Assembly: GCA_963722905.1 (NCBI GenBank)
Contig: CAVROT010000005.1
Span: 248,001 to 312,000, forward strand
Source: CAVROT01 sp963722905
GTDB taxonomy: Bacteria > Pseudomonadota > Alphaproteobacteria > Rhodobacterales > Rhodobacteraceae
DNA: 64,000 nucleotides
Direction of reading: 5' to 3'
In this document: in pieces, positions 51,442 through 61,449 of the stretch
Numbering within the stretch: position 1 is the first letter of the stretch
How the letters are laid out: every line of letters begins with the position of its first letter
Made by a program: the position numbers and the translations under genes
Notes under the pieces: generated by a model
The model's input: only the letters and a program-made list of their open reading frames with translations
Databases searched by the model: none
Told to the model about the DNA's origin: nothing

Positions 51442-52470
51442 TCAGGCGAGGGGATGACGATGCGCCGCCGAATACCGTCCCGTCACGTGATGCTCCAGCT
51501 GACGCTCGATGTCGCCCAGCAGGGACGACGCGCCAAAGCGGAAGAGGTCGGGCCTCAGCCACGCGTCGCCCAGCTCGTCCTTCATCATGGCGAGATAGAC
51601 CAGTGAATCCTTTGCCTTGGAGATACCGCCGGCGGGCTTGTAGCCGACACGCACGCCGGTCAGTGCCCGGTACTGCCGGATCGCGCGCACCATCGTCAGC
51701 GTCACCGGCAACGTGGCGTTCACGCCTTCCTTGCCTGTCGAGGTCTTGATGAAGTCGGCGCCCGCCATCATGCACACCAGCGACGCGCGGGCGACGTTGC
51801 GCAACGATCCAAGCTCGCCCGTCGCGAGGATTGCCTTGACATGCGCCGCACCGCAGGCCGCGCGGTACTGCGCCATCTCGTCGTAGAGCGCGGCCCAGTC
51901 CCCGGTCAGCGCATGGCGGCGCGAGATGACGATGTCTATCTCGGCCGCACCGGCGGCGACGCTCTCCTCGATCTCCATCAGGCGCAGACGCAGGGGGGTC
52001 TGACCGGCCGGGAACCCCGTGGACACGGCGGCGACGGGAATGCCCGACCCCTCCAAGGCGTCCACCGCCGGGCGGATCATCTGGTGGTAGACGCAAACCG
52101 CACCCACGGTGATGGGCGGCATGCCCAGCGCATCGAGGATGTCGGCGCGGACCGGCCTGCGGGCCTTGGCACACAGGCGCCGGACGCGGCCCGGCGTGTC
52201 GTCGCCCGCCAGCGTGGTGAGGTCGATGCAGGTGATGGCACGGCAGAGCCACGCCGCCTGCCAGTCCTTCTTGACCGACCGGCGGCCCGGCAGGGTGGCG
52301 GCCCGACGCTCGATCGCGGGGGTGTTCGCCTGCACTGCGCGCACCAGCGACAGGTCCAGCGGCATGCCGGGGTTGCGCGCCTGCACGGTCGGCGTCGCGG
52401 CAGCAGGCGCCGTGCCCGAGGCGTCGCGCCGCCTGTCTTCGAGGTCTGGAAGGCGGCTGTCGTCCGGCAT
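51442..52470 (-). CDS. deoC: Deoxyribose-phosphate aldolase
   Basis: 342 residues. It cleaves 2-deoxyribose 5-phosphate into acetaldehyde and glyceraldehyde 3-phosphate. The barrel shows CIDLTTLAGDDTPGRV (substrate region), ADFIKTSTGKEGVNATL with the Schiff-base Lys, and VGYKPAGGISKAKDSL with the second catalytic Lys. It is the long DeoC type, with a roughly 60-residue N-terminal extension. Downstream in the same direction is the ALDH16 gene, which could oxidise the acetaldehyde. Confidence 0.93.
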   Translation of the reverse strand: MPDDSRLPDLEDRRRDASGTAPAAATPTVQARNPGMPLDLSLVRAVQANTPAIERRAATLPGRRSVKKDWQAAWLCRAITCIDLTTLAGDDTPGRVRRLCAKARRPVRADILDALGMPPITVGAVCVYHQMIRPAVDALEGSGIPVAAVSTGFPAGQTPLRLRLMEIEESVAAGAAEIDIVISRRHALTGDWAALYDEMAQYRAACGAAHVKAILATGELGSLRNVARASLVCMMAGADFIKTSTGKEGVNATLPVTLTMVRAIRQYRALTGVRVGYKPAGGISKAKDSLVYLAMMKDELGDAWLRPDLFRFGASSLLGDIERQLEHHVTGRYSAAHRHPLA

Positions 52471-52573
52471 GTCATCGTCCGTCTGGCGGAAGCCGAAGCC
52501 TGTCAGGTGGCGCGCCGATTGGCAAGCGGGCGGCACCCGTGATAGGACGCGACGTCCCGACCGGAGCCGCGCC

Positions 52574-53260
52574 ATGCCGACATTCGACCGCCGCCCCAAG
52601 GTCGCGCCATCCATCCTGGCCGCCGATGCCGCCGACTTCGCGGGCGAGGTTCGACGGGTGGAGGCGGCGGGGGCCGACTGGATCCATTTCGACGTCATGG
52701 ACGGCCATTTCGTGCCCAACATCAGCTTCGGCCCCGGCATCTGCGCCGCGCTGCGCCCGCATGTGACGACGCTGCTGGACGTCCATCTCATGATCGCGCC
52801 GGTCGATCCGATGATCGACGCCTTCGCGCAGGCCGGCGCCGATATCCTGACCGCCCATGTCGAGGCGGGGCCGCACATCCACCGCACCCTCCAGGCAATC
52901 CGTGCCGCCGGCATGCGGCCCGGCGTGGCCCTGAACCCTGGAACGCCGGCCGCGGCGATCGGCCCGCTGCTGGACCTTGTGGATCTGGTTCTGGTGATGA
53001 CCGTCAATCCCGGCTTCGGCGGTCAGGCCTTCGTCGACGTCACGGCCAAGATCGCCGAGGTCCGTTCGATGATCGGCGATCTCCCGGTGCACATCCAGGT
53101 CGACGGCGGCATCGACGCCGATACCGCGCCGCGCTGCGTCGCGGCGGGCGCCGACGTACTGGTCGCCGGCTCGTCGGTGTTCCGCGGCGGCCCGCAGGCG
53201 CAGGCAGGCAACCTTGCCGCCATCGCGGCGGCGGCCCGGTGCGCCGTTCCACCAGCCTAG
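52574..53260 (+). CDS. rpe: Ribulose-phosphate 3-epimerase
   Basis: 228 residues. A TIM barrel with VAPSILAADAADFAGEV, DWIHFDVMDGHFVPNIS (metal-binding His and Asp), LDVHLMIAPVDPMID, VMTVNPGFGGQAF and IQVDGGIDADTAPRCVAAGA. It interconverts ribulose 5-phosphate and xylulose 5-phosphate in the pentose phosphate or Calvin pathway. It is divergent from deoC across a 103-base gap that must hold both promoters. The ATG has the weak upstream sequence CGGAGC. Confidence 0.95.
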   Translation: MPTFDRRPKVAPSILAADAADFAGEVRRVEAAGADWIHFDVMDGHFVPNISFGPGICAALRPHVTTLLDVHLMIAPVDPMIDAFAQAGADILTAHVEAGPHIHRTLQAIRAAGMRPGVALNPGTPAAAIGPLLDLVDLVLVMTVNPGFGGQAFVDVTAKIAEVRSMIGDLPVHIQVDGGIDADTAPRCVAAGADVLVAGSSVFRGGPQAQAGNLAAIAAAARCAVPPA

Positions 53261-53354
53261 CCGGAAACGAGGCGTTCCGGTCATCCGAACTCCCCTTGGA
53301 CAACCGTCGCCCCGGTCTCCGGCGGTGTCATCTGTCGATCCGACAGCGGAAGAC

Positions 53355-54005
53355 CTATGCGGGCAGACCGCCGATGCGCGACAGGAGCGCCCGGATCGGC
53401 TCGATCCCCTCACCCTTGCGCAGGCAGGCGAAGACGACGGGCCCGTCGCCGCGCATGCGTCGGGCGTCGCGGTCCATCACGTCCAGCGAGGCGCCGACAT
53501 GGGGGGCGAGGTCGGTCTTGTTGATGACCAGTACGTCCGACCGGGTGATCGCCGGACCGCCCTTGCGGGGGATCTCCTCGCCCGCGGCGACGTCGATGAC
53601 GTAGATGGTGACGTCGGCCAGTTCGGGGCTGAAAGTGGCGCTCAGGTTGTCCCCGCCCAATTCGACGAAGACGACGTCGAGGTCCGGGTGGCGTTCGGAC
53701 AGGCGCGCGATGGCGGCGAGGTTGATCGACGCGTCCTCGCGGATGGCGGTGTGCGGGCATCCCCCCGTCTCGACCCCGATGATGCGGTCCGAGGGGAGCG
53801 CCTGCATCCGCACCAGCGCCTCGGCGTCCTCTTGCGTGTAGATGTCGTTGGTGATCGCGGCGACCGAGAGCCTGTCGCGCAGCGCGACGCAGAGTGCCGC
53901 CGTGAGGGTGGTCTTGCCTGCCCCGACGGGGCCGCCGATGCCGACGCGGAGGGGTCCGTTGGGCGAGCTCACGGCGCCGTTCCCAACCGGAACGGGCGCC
54001 GCCAT
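53355..54005 (-). CDS. ureG: Urease accessory GTPase UreG
   Basis: 216 residues from ATG 54005, or 205 from the GTG at 53972, which better matches the usual UreG length. The P-loop is VGIGGPVGAGKTTL, then TNDIYTQEDAEALVR, IIGVETGGCPHTAIREDASI (the CPH metal-binding motif), VFVELGGDNLSATFSPELAD and LVINKTDLAPHVGASL. UreG hydrolyses GTP during nickel insertion into urease with UreF and UreD. It follows ureF with a 28-base gap and is the last gene of the cluster. Confidence 0.96.
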   Translation of the reverse strand: MAAPVPVGNGAVSSPNGPLRVGIGGPVGAGKTTLTAALCVALRDRLSVAAITNDIYTQEDAEALVRMQALPSDRIIGVETGGCPHTAIREDASINLAAIARLSERHPDLDVVFVELGGDNLSATFSPELADVTIYVIDVAAGEEIPRKGGPAITRSDVLVINKTDLAPHVGASLDVMDRDARRMRGDGPVVFACLRKGEGIEPIRALLSRIGGLPA

Positions 54006-54033
54006 GCGGCGGCGAGAAGCTCATCCTGCATCA

Positions 54034-54690
54034 TCATGATCTGTATATCCTCGTGCGGCGCGTCTCGTGGTTCATCGACGCGATGTCCACCAGGAACGCC
54101 GTCCCGCCGAGGTCGTCCAGCCCCATCGGCAGGGCGGCATCGACGACGGCGTTCACCGTGGATGCGTGCCGCGCGAGGACGGTCTGCGCTTCCGTCTGGC
54201 CCAGCGGAATGGCACGGGTCGCGACAGCGGTCAGATTCGACGCGAAGGCGTGCAGCGCCATCCGGGCCGTCGCGTCCAGCGGCAGCCCGACCGCCCGGGC
54301 GGCGATGCCGATGGCCACGGGCAGCACGACCGGCGGGACATCGACCCCCCAGATCGCGCCGACCGTTCGCGCGAATGCAGCGCCCTGCTCGTCCGCTTCC
54401 ATCAGCCGTTCGGCCGATGGCGCGAAGGCACGTGCCATGGCGTCGATTCGGACCGCCGCATCCGGGTGGCGCCACGCGGCAGCGAGCAGGATGGTGTCGT
54501 TGCGGCCCGCACCGTGATCAAGCACGTCCGCCAGCCACGCGTCGAACCCTGCGACGTCAGGTATCGCGGCCAACTCCAGGCCGTGCGACCAGGCAAAGGC
54601 ACCGGTCGGAAATGCGGGCGACAGCCATTGCGCCAGAGTCAGCAAAGCCTCGTCGCCCAACGCCCTCGTCGGATGCGAAGGCCTGGACAT
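54034..54690 (-). CDS. ureF: Urease accessory protein UreF
   Basis: 218 residues. All-helical protein with LLTLAQWLSPAFPTGAFAWS near the N-terminus (the conserved SPAFPxGxF region), HGLELAA, and a C-terminal SMNHETRRTRIYRS that matches the conserved UreF tail. It forms the UreD-UreF-UreG activation complex on apo-urease and gates GTPase activity of UreG. Transcription from upstream is likely blocked by hairpins at 54884-54952, so it may have its own promoter. Confidence 0.95.
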   Translation of the reverse strand: MSRPSHPTRALGDEALLTLAQWLSPAFPTGAFAWSHGLELAAIPDVAGFDAWLADVLDHGAGRNDTILLAAAWRHPDAAVRIDAMARAFAPSAERLMEADEQGAAFARTVGAIWGVDVPPVVLPVAIGIAARAVGLPLDATARMALHAFASNLTAVATRAIPLGQTEAQTVLARHASTVNAVVDAALPMGLDDLGGTAFLVDIASMNHETRRTRIYRS

Positions 54691-54883
54691 GTTCCGTGTC
54701 GTCGCCTCGCCGGCGATCAGGGCTTCCGGTGGCGGCATGTCACGATCACCGCCGCCGCTCATGAGCGGTCGCGCCGGCGTCGCGCCGGAAGGAGGGTCAG
54801 CGACGTCATCATGTCGTGCTCCGGACGGAAACGGTACGGCCGGTGCAGGATGCGGCCGGCTGCTCGTCGAGGCAAGCCCGTCG

Positions 54884-54952
54884 GGGCAGCGTCGACGCTG
54901 CCCGTGCTCGGGACAAAGGGCACGGCCGCCCGGCGCAGATCTGCCGGGCAGC
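54884..54952. terminator. Cluster of strong hairpins between the VPLPA-CTERM gene and ureF
   Basis: GGGCAGCGTCGACGCTGCCC (54884-54903) is a perfect 20-base palindrome. Just beyond lie a CCCGTGC/GCACGG stem and a GCCCGGC/GCCGGGC stem (54928-54952). All sit within 84 bases of the VPLPA-CTERM stop in its direction of transcription. No T tract is present. They could end transcription, or the palindrome could be an operator. Confidence 0.5.
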
Positions 54953-54967
54953 CATTGAGCCGGCAAA

Positions 54968-55609
54968 TTAGGCGGCGCGGGCCGCCTTGCGGCGGCGACT
55001 TGAAACGATGTCGAGGGCACCCACGCCGGCCAGCAGCATCGGAAGGGCCGCAGGGAGCGGCACCACGGCCGGTGCGGCCAGGGCGCCGTCGATGCTGAAG
55101 CGCACGCCGGCGTCGCCGGCCCGTTCGAAATACACCAACTCGAACGCGGTGCGGCCGCTCCCGGCATCGAGGTCGAAGCTGCTGTTGGTAAAGCCGCGGG
55201 CGTTGGCCCGTCCCAGTTCGGTCTCGCCGATGATCAGGCGGAAGCCGTCGTCGGAGCCGACAACGAATTTCTGCTTGCCGGGCAAGAGGTCCAGGAACCC
55301 GGTGAAGCGCAGCAGGGTCCCTTCGACATGGGCCGATCCGAAACCGCTGAGCGTCGCCGCGTCATTGCCCAGAAAGCTCGCCAGAGTATTGCGCGAGGAC
55401 TGCACGTTGCAGGACCCGTTCGGATTATCGATCGCGGTGGACCGGAAGGTCGCGTCGACGGAGTTGACGTCGATATAGGCGAGCGCCTCGTCGATCGTGT
55501 TGATCGAAGCGGTCGTATCCCAGAATTCCCCCCTGAACGTCACGGCCGAGGCGGCAGCGGGCACGGTAGCCGCCAGTGCCACGATGAAAAGCGACTTGAA
55601 CAGCAACAT
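54968..55609 (-). CDS. VPLPA-CTERM sorting-domain surface protein
   Basis: 213 residues. A signal peptide (MLLFKSLFIVALAATVPAAASA) is followed by a PA14-like beta domain (KFVVGSDDGFRLIIGETELG, FELVYFERAGDAGVRFSID). The C-terminus is a textbook VPLPA-CTERM tail: VVPLPAALPMLLAGVGALDI, then SSRRRKAARA. The tail directs export and processing by a membrane exosortase/rhombosortase-like system, linked to exopolysaccharide. No exosortase is in the window. Its placement inside the urease cluster is unusual. Confidence 0.9.
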   Translation of the reverse strand: MLLFKSLFIVALAATVPAAASAVTFRGEFWDTTASINTIDEALAYIDVNSVDATFRSTAIDNPNGSCNVQSSRNTLASFLGNDAATLSGFGSAHVEGTLLRFTGFLDLLPGKQKFVVGSDDGFRLIIGETELGRANARGFTNSSFDLDAGSGRTAFELVYFERAGDAGVRFSIDGALAAPAVVPLPAALPMLLAGVGALDIVSSRRRKAARAA

Positions 55610-55830
55610 ACAACATATTCCGTGACTGACGTGACGCGCCGGTTCTTCATCGCAAGCGCAGGCTTGGGTGGAATATCGAATCACATGCCTAATTTGAGGT
55701 TGAGCAATCGCGGCCGCTGCTCTTCGCGCGATGAAGCATCCCGACAATCCGAACGATCTGGCGGCCGGGGAGAACGCGAACGGGGCGCCGCCCTACCGGG
55801 CCGAAGGGGGAAAACGAATGGCCGCCGCGC

Positions 55831-56274
55831 TCAGTGCGCGTGGCCGTGGGTGCGCCCGCGGCCGTAGGCGCCGCCCTCCGGGAGGAACGGTCCCTCGACT
55901 TCGGTCAGCGTCGCACCCAGCGTTTCGAGCATGTCGCGCAGCACCGGATCGCGTCGGATCAGCAGGCGCCGCGCGTCGATCTGGCAAGGGCAGTGACGGT
56001 TGCCGACATGCCACGCGAGCCGCACGAGGTCGTGGCCCTCGACCGAAAGCAGGGCCTCGGACGCGGCCACGATCTCGACCAGGCGACCGTCGTCCAGCTC
56101 CAGCGCGTCGCCGTGGTTCAGCGTTGTCGTCTGCGGCAGGTCGACCAGAACCTCCGCGCCCCCGTCGGTGACAAGAAGGCGGCGGCGCAGGAACCGCGCC
56201 TCATGGTCCAGCGTGCAGCGGTCCGCCGCGATGGTCCAGTCGGCCCGAGCGACGACCCGGCGGGCGGGCGTCAA
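55831..56274 (-). CDS. ureE: Urease accessory protein UreE
   Basis: 147 residues from a TTG with GAGG 6 bases upstream and only 7 bases after the DUF1127 stop. The N-terminal peptide-binding domain (RFLRRRLLVTDGGAEVLVDL) is followed by the nickel-binding domain (RLAWHVGNRHCPCQIDARR and the conserved DPVLRDMLETLGA). The tail GRGRTHGHAH is His-rich, as in nickel-storing UreE. It delivers nickel to UreG. No ATG is available near this start. Confidence 0.93.
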   Translation of the reverse strand: MTPARRVVARADWTIAADRCTLDHEARFLRRRLLVTDGGAEVLVDLPQTTTLNHGDALELDDGRLVEIVAASEALLSVEGHDLVRLAWHVGNRHCPCQIDARRLLIRRDPVLRDMLETLGATLTEVEGPFLPEGGAYGRGRTHGHAH

Positions 56275-56281
56275 GCCGGCC

Positions 56282-56479
56282 TCACAGATGCATCATGCCC
56301 TGGTAGACATGACGCGGAACATCGGCACGCGACAGGCCGATACGTCCGAGGTCGGCGTCGCTGAGGCCGCGGAGCGCGTCGATCCGGTCGGCCCGCGAGA
56401 TCGTTCGCAGATAAGAGTCGAACCGCTGGGCAAGCGTGCGTCTCGCGATCCGAGGCGCGTCGGTGGCGAAAGTCATCAT
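56282..56479 (-). CDS. DUF1127 small protein
   Basis: 65 residues, with AGAGG before ATGATG. The C-terminal half RADRIDALRGLSDADLGRIG followed by LSRADVPRHVYQ is the DUF1127/YjiS motif. Such small basic proteins in alphaproteobacteria have been linked to RNA binding and phosphate or stress responses. It sits between the terminator after ureC and ureE, with ureE starting 7 bases after its stop, so it probably leads a second urease message. Confidence 0.85.
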   Translation of the reverse strand: MMTFATDAPRIARRTLAQRFDSYLRTISRADRIDALRGLSDADLGRIGLSRADVPRHVYQGMMHL

Positions 56480-56596
56480 GGGAAACCTCTTTCAATTCGG
56501 ATCCCCTCCCTTGCATCCCGACATAACCACCACGCACCGGCCGACTACCCATGAGAAACGCAAGCCCGGCATGACTGTGCTGCAACGCAGCATAAA

Positions 56597-56617
56597 AACC
56601 GTGCACCCGCAGAACGG

Positions 56618-56619
<2 letters not shown>
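56597..56619 (-). terminator. Rho-independent terminator after ureC
   Basis: On the minus strand AACCGT (starting within the ureC stop codon) pairs with ACGGTT after an 11-base loop and is followed by TTTATG. It should separate ureC from the DUF1127-ureE unit. Confidence 0.65.
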
Positions 56620-58327
<1,708 letters not shown>

Positions 58328-58361
58328 CGGGATGTCCTTCAGGTGCCGCGGTCCGGCGGGT

Positions 58362-58721
58362 TCAGTTACCGACGAATTCGCGAAGATCGCGGGTGCGGTC
58401 GCGGGTCAGGCGGGCAATGCAGGTAGCAAAGACCAGCGGCTGGATCGAGCCGCCGTCGTATTGCGCGGTCTCGGCGTCGCAGGCGGCGTCGCGGTAGGGG
58501 ATCCACAGGCGTTGCGCCGCAAGCAGGCGGGCGCCGACGCCCTGGGCATCGGCGCTGGCCTTGGCCTGCCCCCAGACGGCGTTCAGCTCGGCATCGGCCG
58601 CGCTCGCGTCGGCGGCCGAGCAGACGTTCAGCTCGTACTGGGTCTGCGGCGTCGTGCAGTCCACGTCCTGCGCCACGGCCGGACCGGCGGCCAGCAGCGC
58701 CGCCAGCGCCGCCGCCCTCAC
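58362..58721 (-). CDS. LprI-like (DUF1311) exported protein
   Basis: 119 residues from a GTG overlapping the cyclase stop (GTGA). A signal peptide (to about AVAQD, residue 17) is followed by a DUF1311 domain: DCTTPQTQYELNVCSAADAS with Cys in C-x(11)-C, an LNAVWGQAKASAD helix, LLAAQRLWIPYRDAACDAET and FATCIARLTRDRTRDL. The Cys probably form disulfides. LprI in mycobacteria inhibits lysozyme; a periplasmic role in envelope defence is inference. It lies 34 bases before ureC. Confidence 0.85.
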   Translation of the reverse strand: MRAAALAALLAAGPAVAQDVDCTTPQTQYELNVCSAADASAADAELNAVWGQAKASADAQGVGARLLAAQRLWIPYRDAACDAETAQYDGGSIQPLVFATCIARLTRDRTRDLREFVGN

Positions 58722-59557
58722 ACCACCGCCATGACGCGGGCGGGACCGCCGGTGCCGCCGCGATGCTTCGGCGCGCCGACGAAGACGGTGGCGCCGGCGG
58801 CGGGCATCCGGTCGAGATTGGCGAGGTTCTCGATCCCGTAGCGGCCCGCGGGGAGCCAGGAGAAGTGCACCGCGAAATCGGCCGAGTTGCCGGGATCGAG
58901 CGACAGGGTATCGACGCCGATGGCCGCCACGTCCATCTCCAGCAGCATGTCCGTCGCCTCCCTGGCGAAACCCGGGAAGGCCAGCGTGCCGTCGGGCGTG
59001 TTGCGGAACGACGGATCGCCCACCTTCGCCGCCCAGCCCGACATCATCGCCACGCAGGACCCTGCCGGGATGTCGCCGTTGGCCGAGATCCATGCCTCCA
59101 CGTCCTCGGCCGTCACCATCGCGTTGGCGTCGTCCATCGCCTTGGCGGCGATGTCGATGACGCACAGAGGGCACATCAGCGACGCGGGCTCCAGCGCGTC
59201 CACGGACGTGCCGTCTTCGGTGAAGTGCAGCGGCGCGTCGATATGGGTGCCGGTGTGCTCGAACAGGGTGAGCTTCCACAATTGGTAGTTCGCGTCCTCG
59301 TAGCGCACGGCGGGCTCGTAGGCGATGCCGGGGGCGCCATCGTAGGTCGGGAACGCCTCGTCGTAGGTATGGGTCAGGTCCACCACCCGCCCTGTCCCCT
59401 GTGCCATCGCGGCGCGCGCGCCCACCAGCCCGGTCGCGGCCGTCGCCAATCCCGCGGCGGCGCTGCCCCGGAAGAGGTCGCGCCGGGTCAGCGCACCGGA
59501 GCGGCGCGCCCCCAGCATCCGGGCCTTCACACCCTCGATCACGCAGGCATTGCACAT
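58718..59557 (-). CDS. Cyclase/kynurenine formamidase-like metal hydrolase, Tat-exported
   Basis: 279 residues, GGAGA before the ATG. A twin-arginine signal (TRRDLFRGSAAAGLATAATG, about residues 24-43) follows a Cys-containing leader (MCNACVIEGVKARM), so it should be exported folded. The cyclase domain has VVDLTHTYDEAFPTYDGAPG, HTGTHIDAPLHF (the HxGTHxDxxxH metal motif) and DTLSLDPGNSADF. Family members hydrolyse formylkynurenine or cyclic amides. Placed between ureB and ureC, it might release formate or amide nitrogen, but no role in urea metabolism is known. Confidence 0.88.
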   Translation of the reverse strand: MCNACVIEGVKARMLGARRSGALTRRDLFRGSAAAGLATAATGLVGARAAMAQGTGRVVDLTHTYDEAFPTYDGAPGIAYEPAVRYEDANYQLWKLTLFEHTGTHIDAPLHFTEDGTSVDALEPASLMCPLCVIDIAAKAMDDANAMVTAEDVEAWISANGDIPAGSCVAMMSGWAAKVGDPSFRNTPDGTLAFPGFAREATDMLLEMDVAAIGVDTLSLDPGNSADFAVHFSWLPAGRYGIENLANLDRMPAAGATVFVGAPKHRGGTGGPARVMAVV

Positions 59558-59669
59558 GTCCGTTCTCCCTGTTTCGGGCCGCGTCGGCCACTCGCTCCGC
59601 CATGGCGGCGGCTGTTCCCATACCGGGTCAGGTCGGACCCGCCCGGCGGATCGCGTGCCGGACCGGCCG

Positions 59670-59975
59670 CTACAGATCGCCCATGACGGCACCGTTGAAA
59701 CCGAACACACGTCGTGCGCCGGCATAGTCGATCAACGCGACCTCGCGCCGCTGGCCCGGCTCGAACCGCACGGCGGTCCCGGCCGCGATGTCCAGCCGCC
59801 GCCCGCGGGCCGCCGCCCGGTCGAAGTCGAGCGCGGCGTTCGCCTCGGCGAAGTGGTAGTGACTGCCGACCTGCACCGGGCGGTCGCCGGTGTTGGCGAC
59901 CATCAGCACGACCGCCGCGCGCCTCTCGTTGAGGGCGATGTCGCCCGGCGCCGTCATGACTTCTCCGGGTATCAT
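59670..59975 (-). CDS. ureB: Urease beta subunit
   Basis: 101 residues, GGAGG 8 bases before the ATG. It has MIPGEVMTAPGDIALNERRA, VANTGDRPVQVGSHYHFAEAN and GTAVRFEPGQRREVALIDYA, all conserved in UreB. It is a structural subunit that helps assemble the UreABC trimer and binds the accessory proteins. The start ATG overlaps the stop of the small ORF upstream (ATGA). Confidence 0.97.
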   Translation of the reverse strand: MIPGEVMTAPGDIALNERRAAVVLMVANTGDRPVQVGSHYHFAEANAALDFDRAAARGRRLDIAAGTAVRFEPGQRREVALIDYAGARRVFGFNGAVMGDL

Positions 59976-60285
59976 CCTGCATCCTCCAGGGGCACAGCGC
60001 CCACGTGGCGGCGCCCGGTGCCGCGCGATCCAAGGACGCGTCGCGGATCGGAGGCCGCCGCCGGTGCCGGTGCCGGTCGCGGCCCCGTCCCGCCGGCCGT
60101 CGCCCGGACCGTCGCGGACGGCGCCGGCACATCGCGCTCCGTCCAAGCGGCGAGACGCGCGGCGCGGTCGCGGTCGCCGGGGAGGGGGGCCGTGCCTCTG
60201 GGTCGCTCGGTCGGTTCGCACGACAACATCGTGGCGACGGGCCCGGCGCGCGGCGCAGCGATGGCCATGTGGGGGGCGCGCGGCG

Positions 60286-60289
<4 letters not shown>
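59972..60289 (-). CDS. Hypothetical ORF joined by overlapping codons to ureA and ureB
   Basis: 105 residues, Ala/Arg/Pro-rich, starting MTPRAPHMAIAAPRAGPVAT and ending VGAVPLEDAG. The start overlaps the ureA stop (ATGA) and the stop overlaps the ureB start (ATGA), exactly the arrangement of translationally coupled operon genes. I recognise no domain; the middle (APAPAAASDPRR) is low-complexity. Chance openness is common in DNA this GC-rich, so the coupling is the main argument for it. Without this ORF the ureA-ureB gap would be an unusual 310-base non-coding stretch. Confidence 0.5.
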
Positions 60290-60588
<299 letters not shown>

Positions 60589-60624
60589 CGTCTCTCCGTC
60601 GTCGTCGGTATCGTCGCCGGGACG

Positions 60625-61449
60625 CTACATCGTCCAGACGCGTGGCAGCGGAGCCCCGCGCAGCAGCGTCAGAAGCGGCATCAGCCGCGCACGTAGGTCA
60701 TAGCCGTCGGCTGCCAGAAGCCGGGCGAAGAGCACCCCGCGCCGGATCAGGCTGACGCCGCCGGACCCCGCCGTCAACGTCTCGCGCGCGCGGCCCACGA
60801 GGTTTTCGGCATCTGCCGAAATCAGCAGCACAGACGCGAACGCGCGCGCGCCGCCGCCCGTGCCGGGCCGGTCCATGATGGCGGCGGCATCGCCTGCGAG
60901 GCGCAGCGCGTCGGCGAAGATCGGCACGCTGCCCTGCCATACCTCGATCCGGTCGCGCAGGTGGGCACGCCTTACGACCTCGCCCATTGCGGCACGTCCA
61001 AGGATCAGCGGCTCGGCCAGCAGCAGCGTGGAGTCGGGGGCCAGGCGCGCAACGAGCCGCCGGTCCAGCGCCGCGCCGTCGAAGACGATGGTTTCCTGCG
61101 GCAGCCAGTCGAGCCGGCCACCCGCGGCGACGTCGAGGGTGTTTTCGATGCGCCCCGTCTCTCCGGGCTGGGCGCGGTAGATCCGCTCGGCCGCCTGGGT
61201 GGCGACGGTCAGCCGCGCGCCCGGCCCCGCGGCGGCGGCGACAGCGAACCTGTCGCCACCGGTGATGCCGCCGGCGGTGTTCAGCGTCACGGCCGTCACC
61301 CCCGGCCCCGCCCGCCGTGGGAACATCGCCCTGCTGGAGCCCGACTGGCGGAGGTCGTCAAGGACGCTGGCGCCATCGCGCAGCCGCGCCGAGATCCGCA
61401 ACGCGCCGACGGCGCGGGGCTGGGCCGTCGATGCCGCAGCGACGTTCAC
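60625..61449 (-). CDS. ureD: Urease accessory protein UreD
   Basis: 274 residues from a GTG overlapping the putA stop (GTGA). Family segments include RRAGPGVTAVTLNTAGGITG, GARLTVATQAAERIYRA, GRLDWLPQETIVFDGAALDR and GRAAMGEVVRRAHLRDRIEV. UreD binds apo-urease first and provides the tunnel for nickel delivery from UreG through UreF. Translational coupling to putA ties it to proline catabolism. Confidence 0.95.
   Translation of the reverse strand: MNVAAASTAQPRAVGALRISARLRDGASVLDDLRQSGSSRAMFPRRAGPGVTAVTLNTAGGITGGDRFAVAAAAGPGARLTVATQAAERIYRAQPGETGRIENTLDVAAGGRLDWLPQETIVFDGAALDRRLVARLAPDSTLLLAEPLILGRAAMGEVVRRAHLRDRIEVWQGSVPIFADALRLAGDAAAIMDRPGTGGGARAFASVLLISADAENLVGRARETLTAGSGGVSLIRRGVLFARLLAADGYDLRARLMPLLTLLRGAPLPRVWTM

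Noticed and set aside
55731..55830. Plus-strand ORF starting MKHPDNPNDLAAGEN beside ureE
   Set aside because: It runs antisense into ureE after about 33 codons and has no recognisable family or clear ribosome site.
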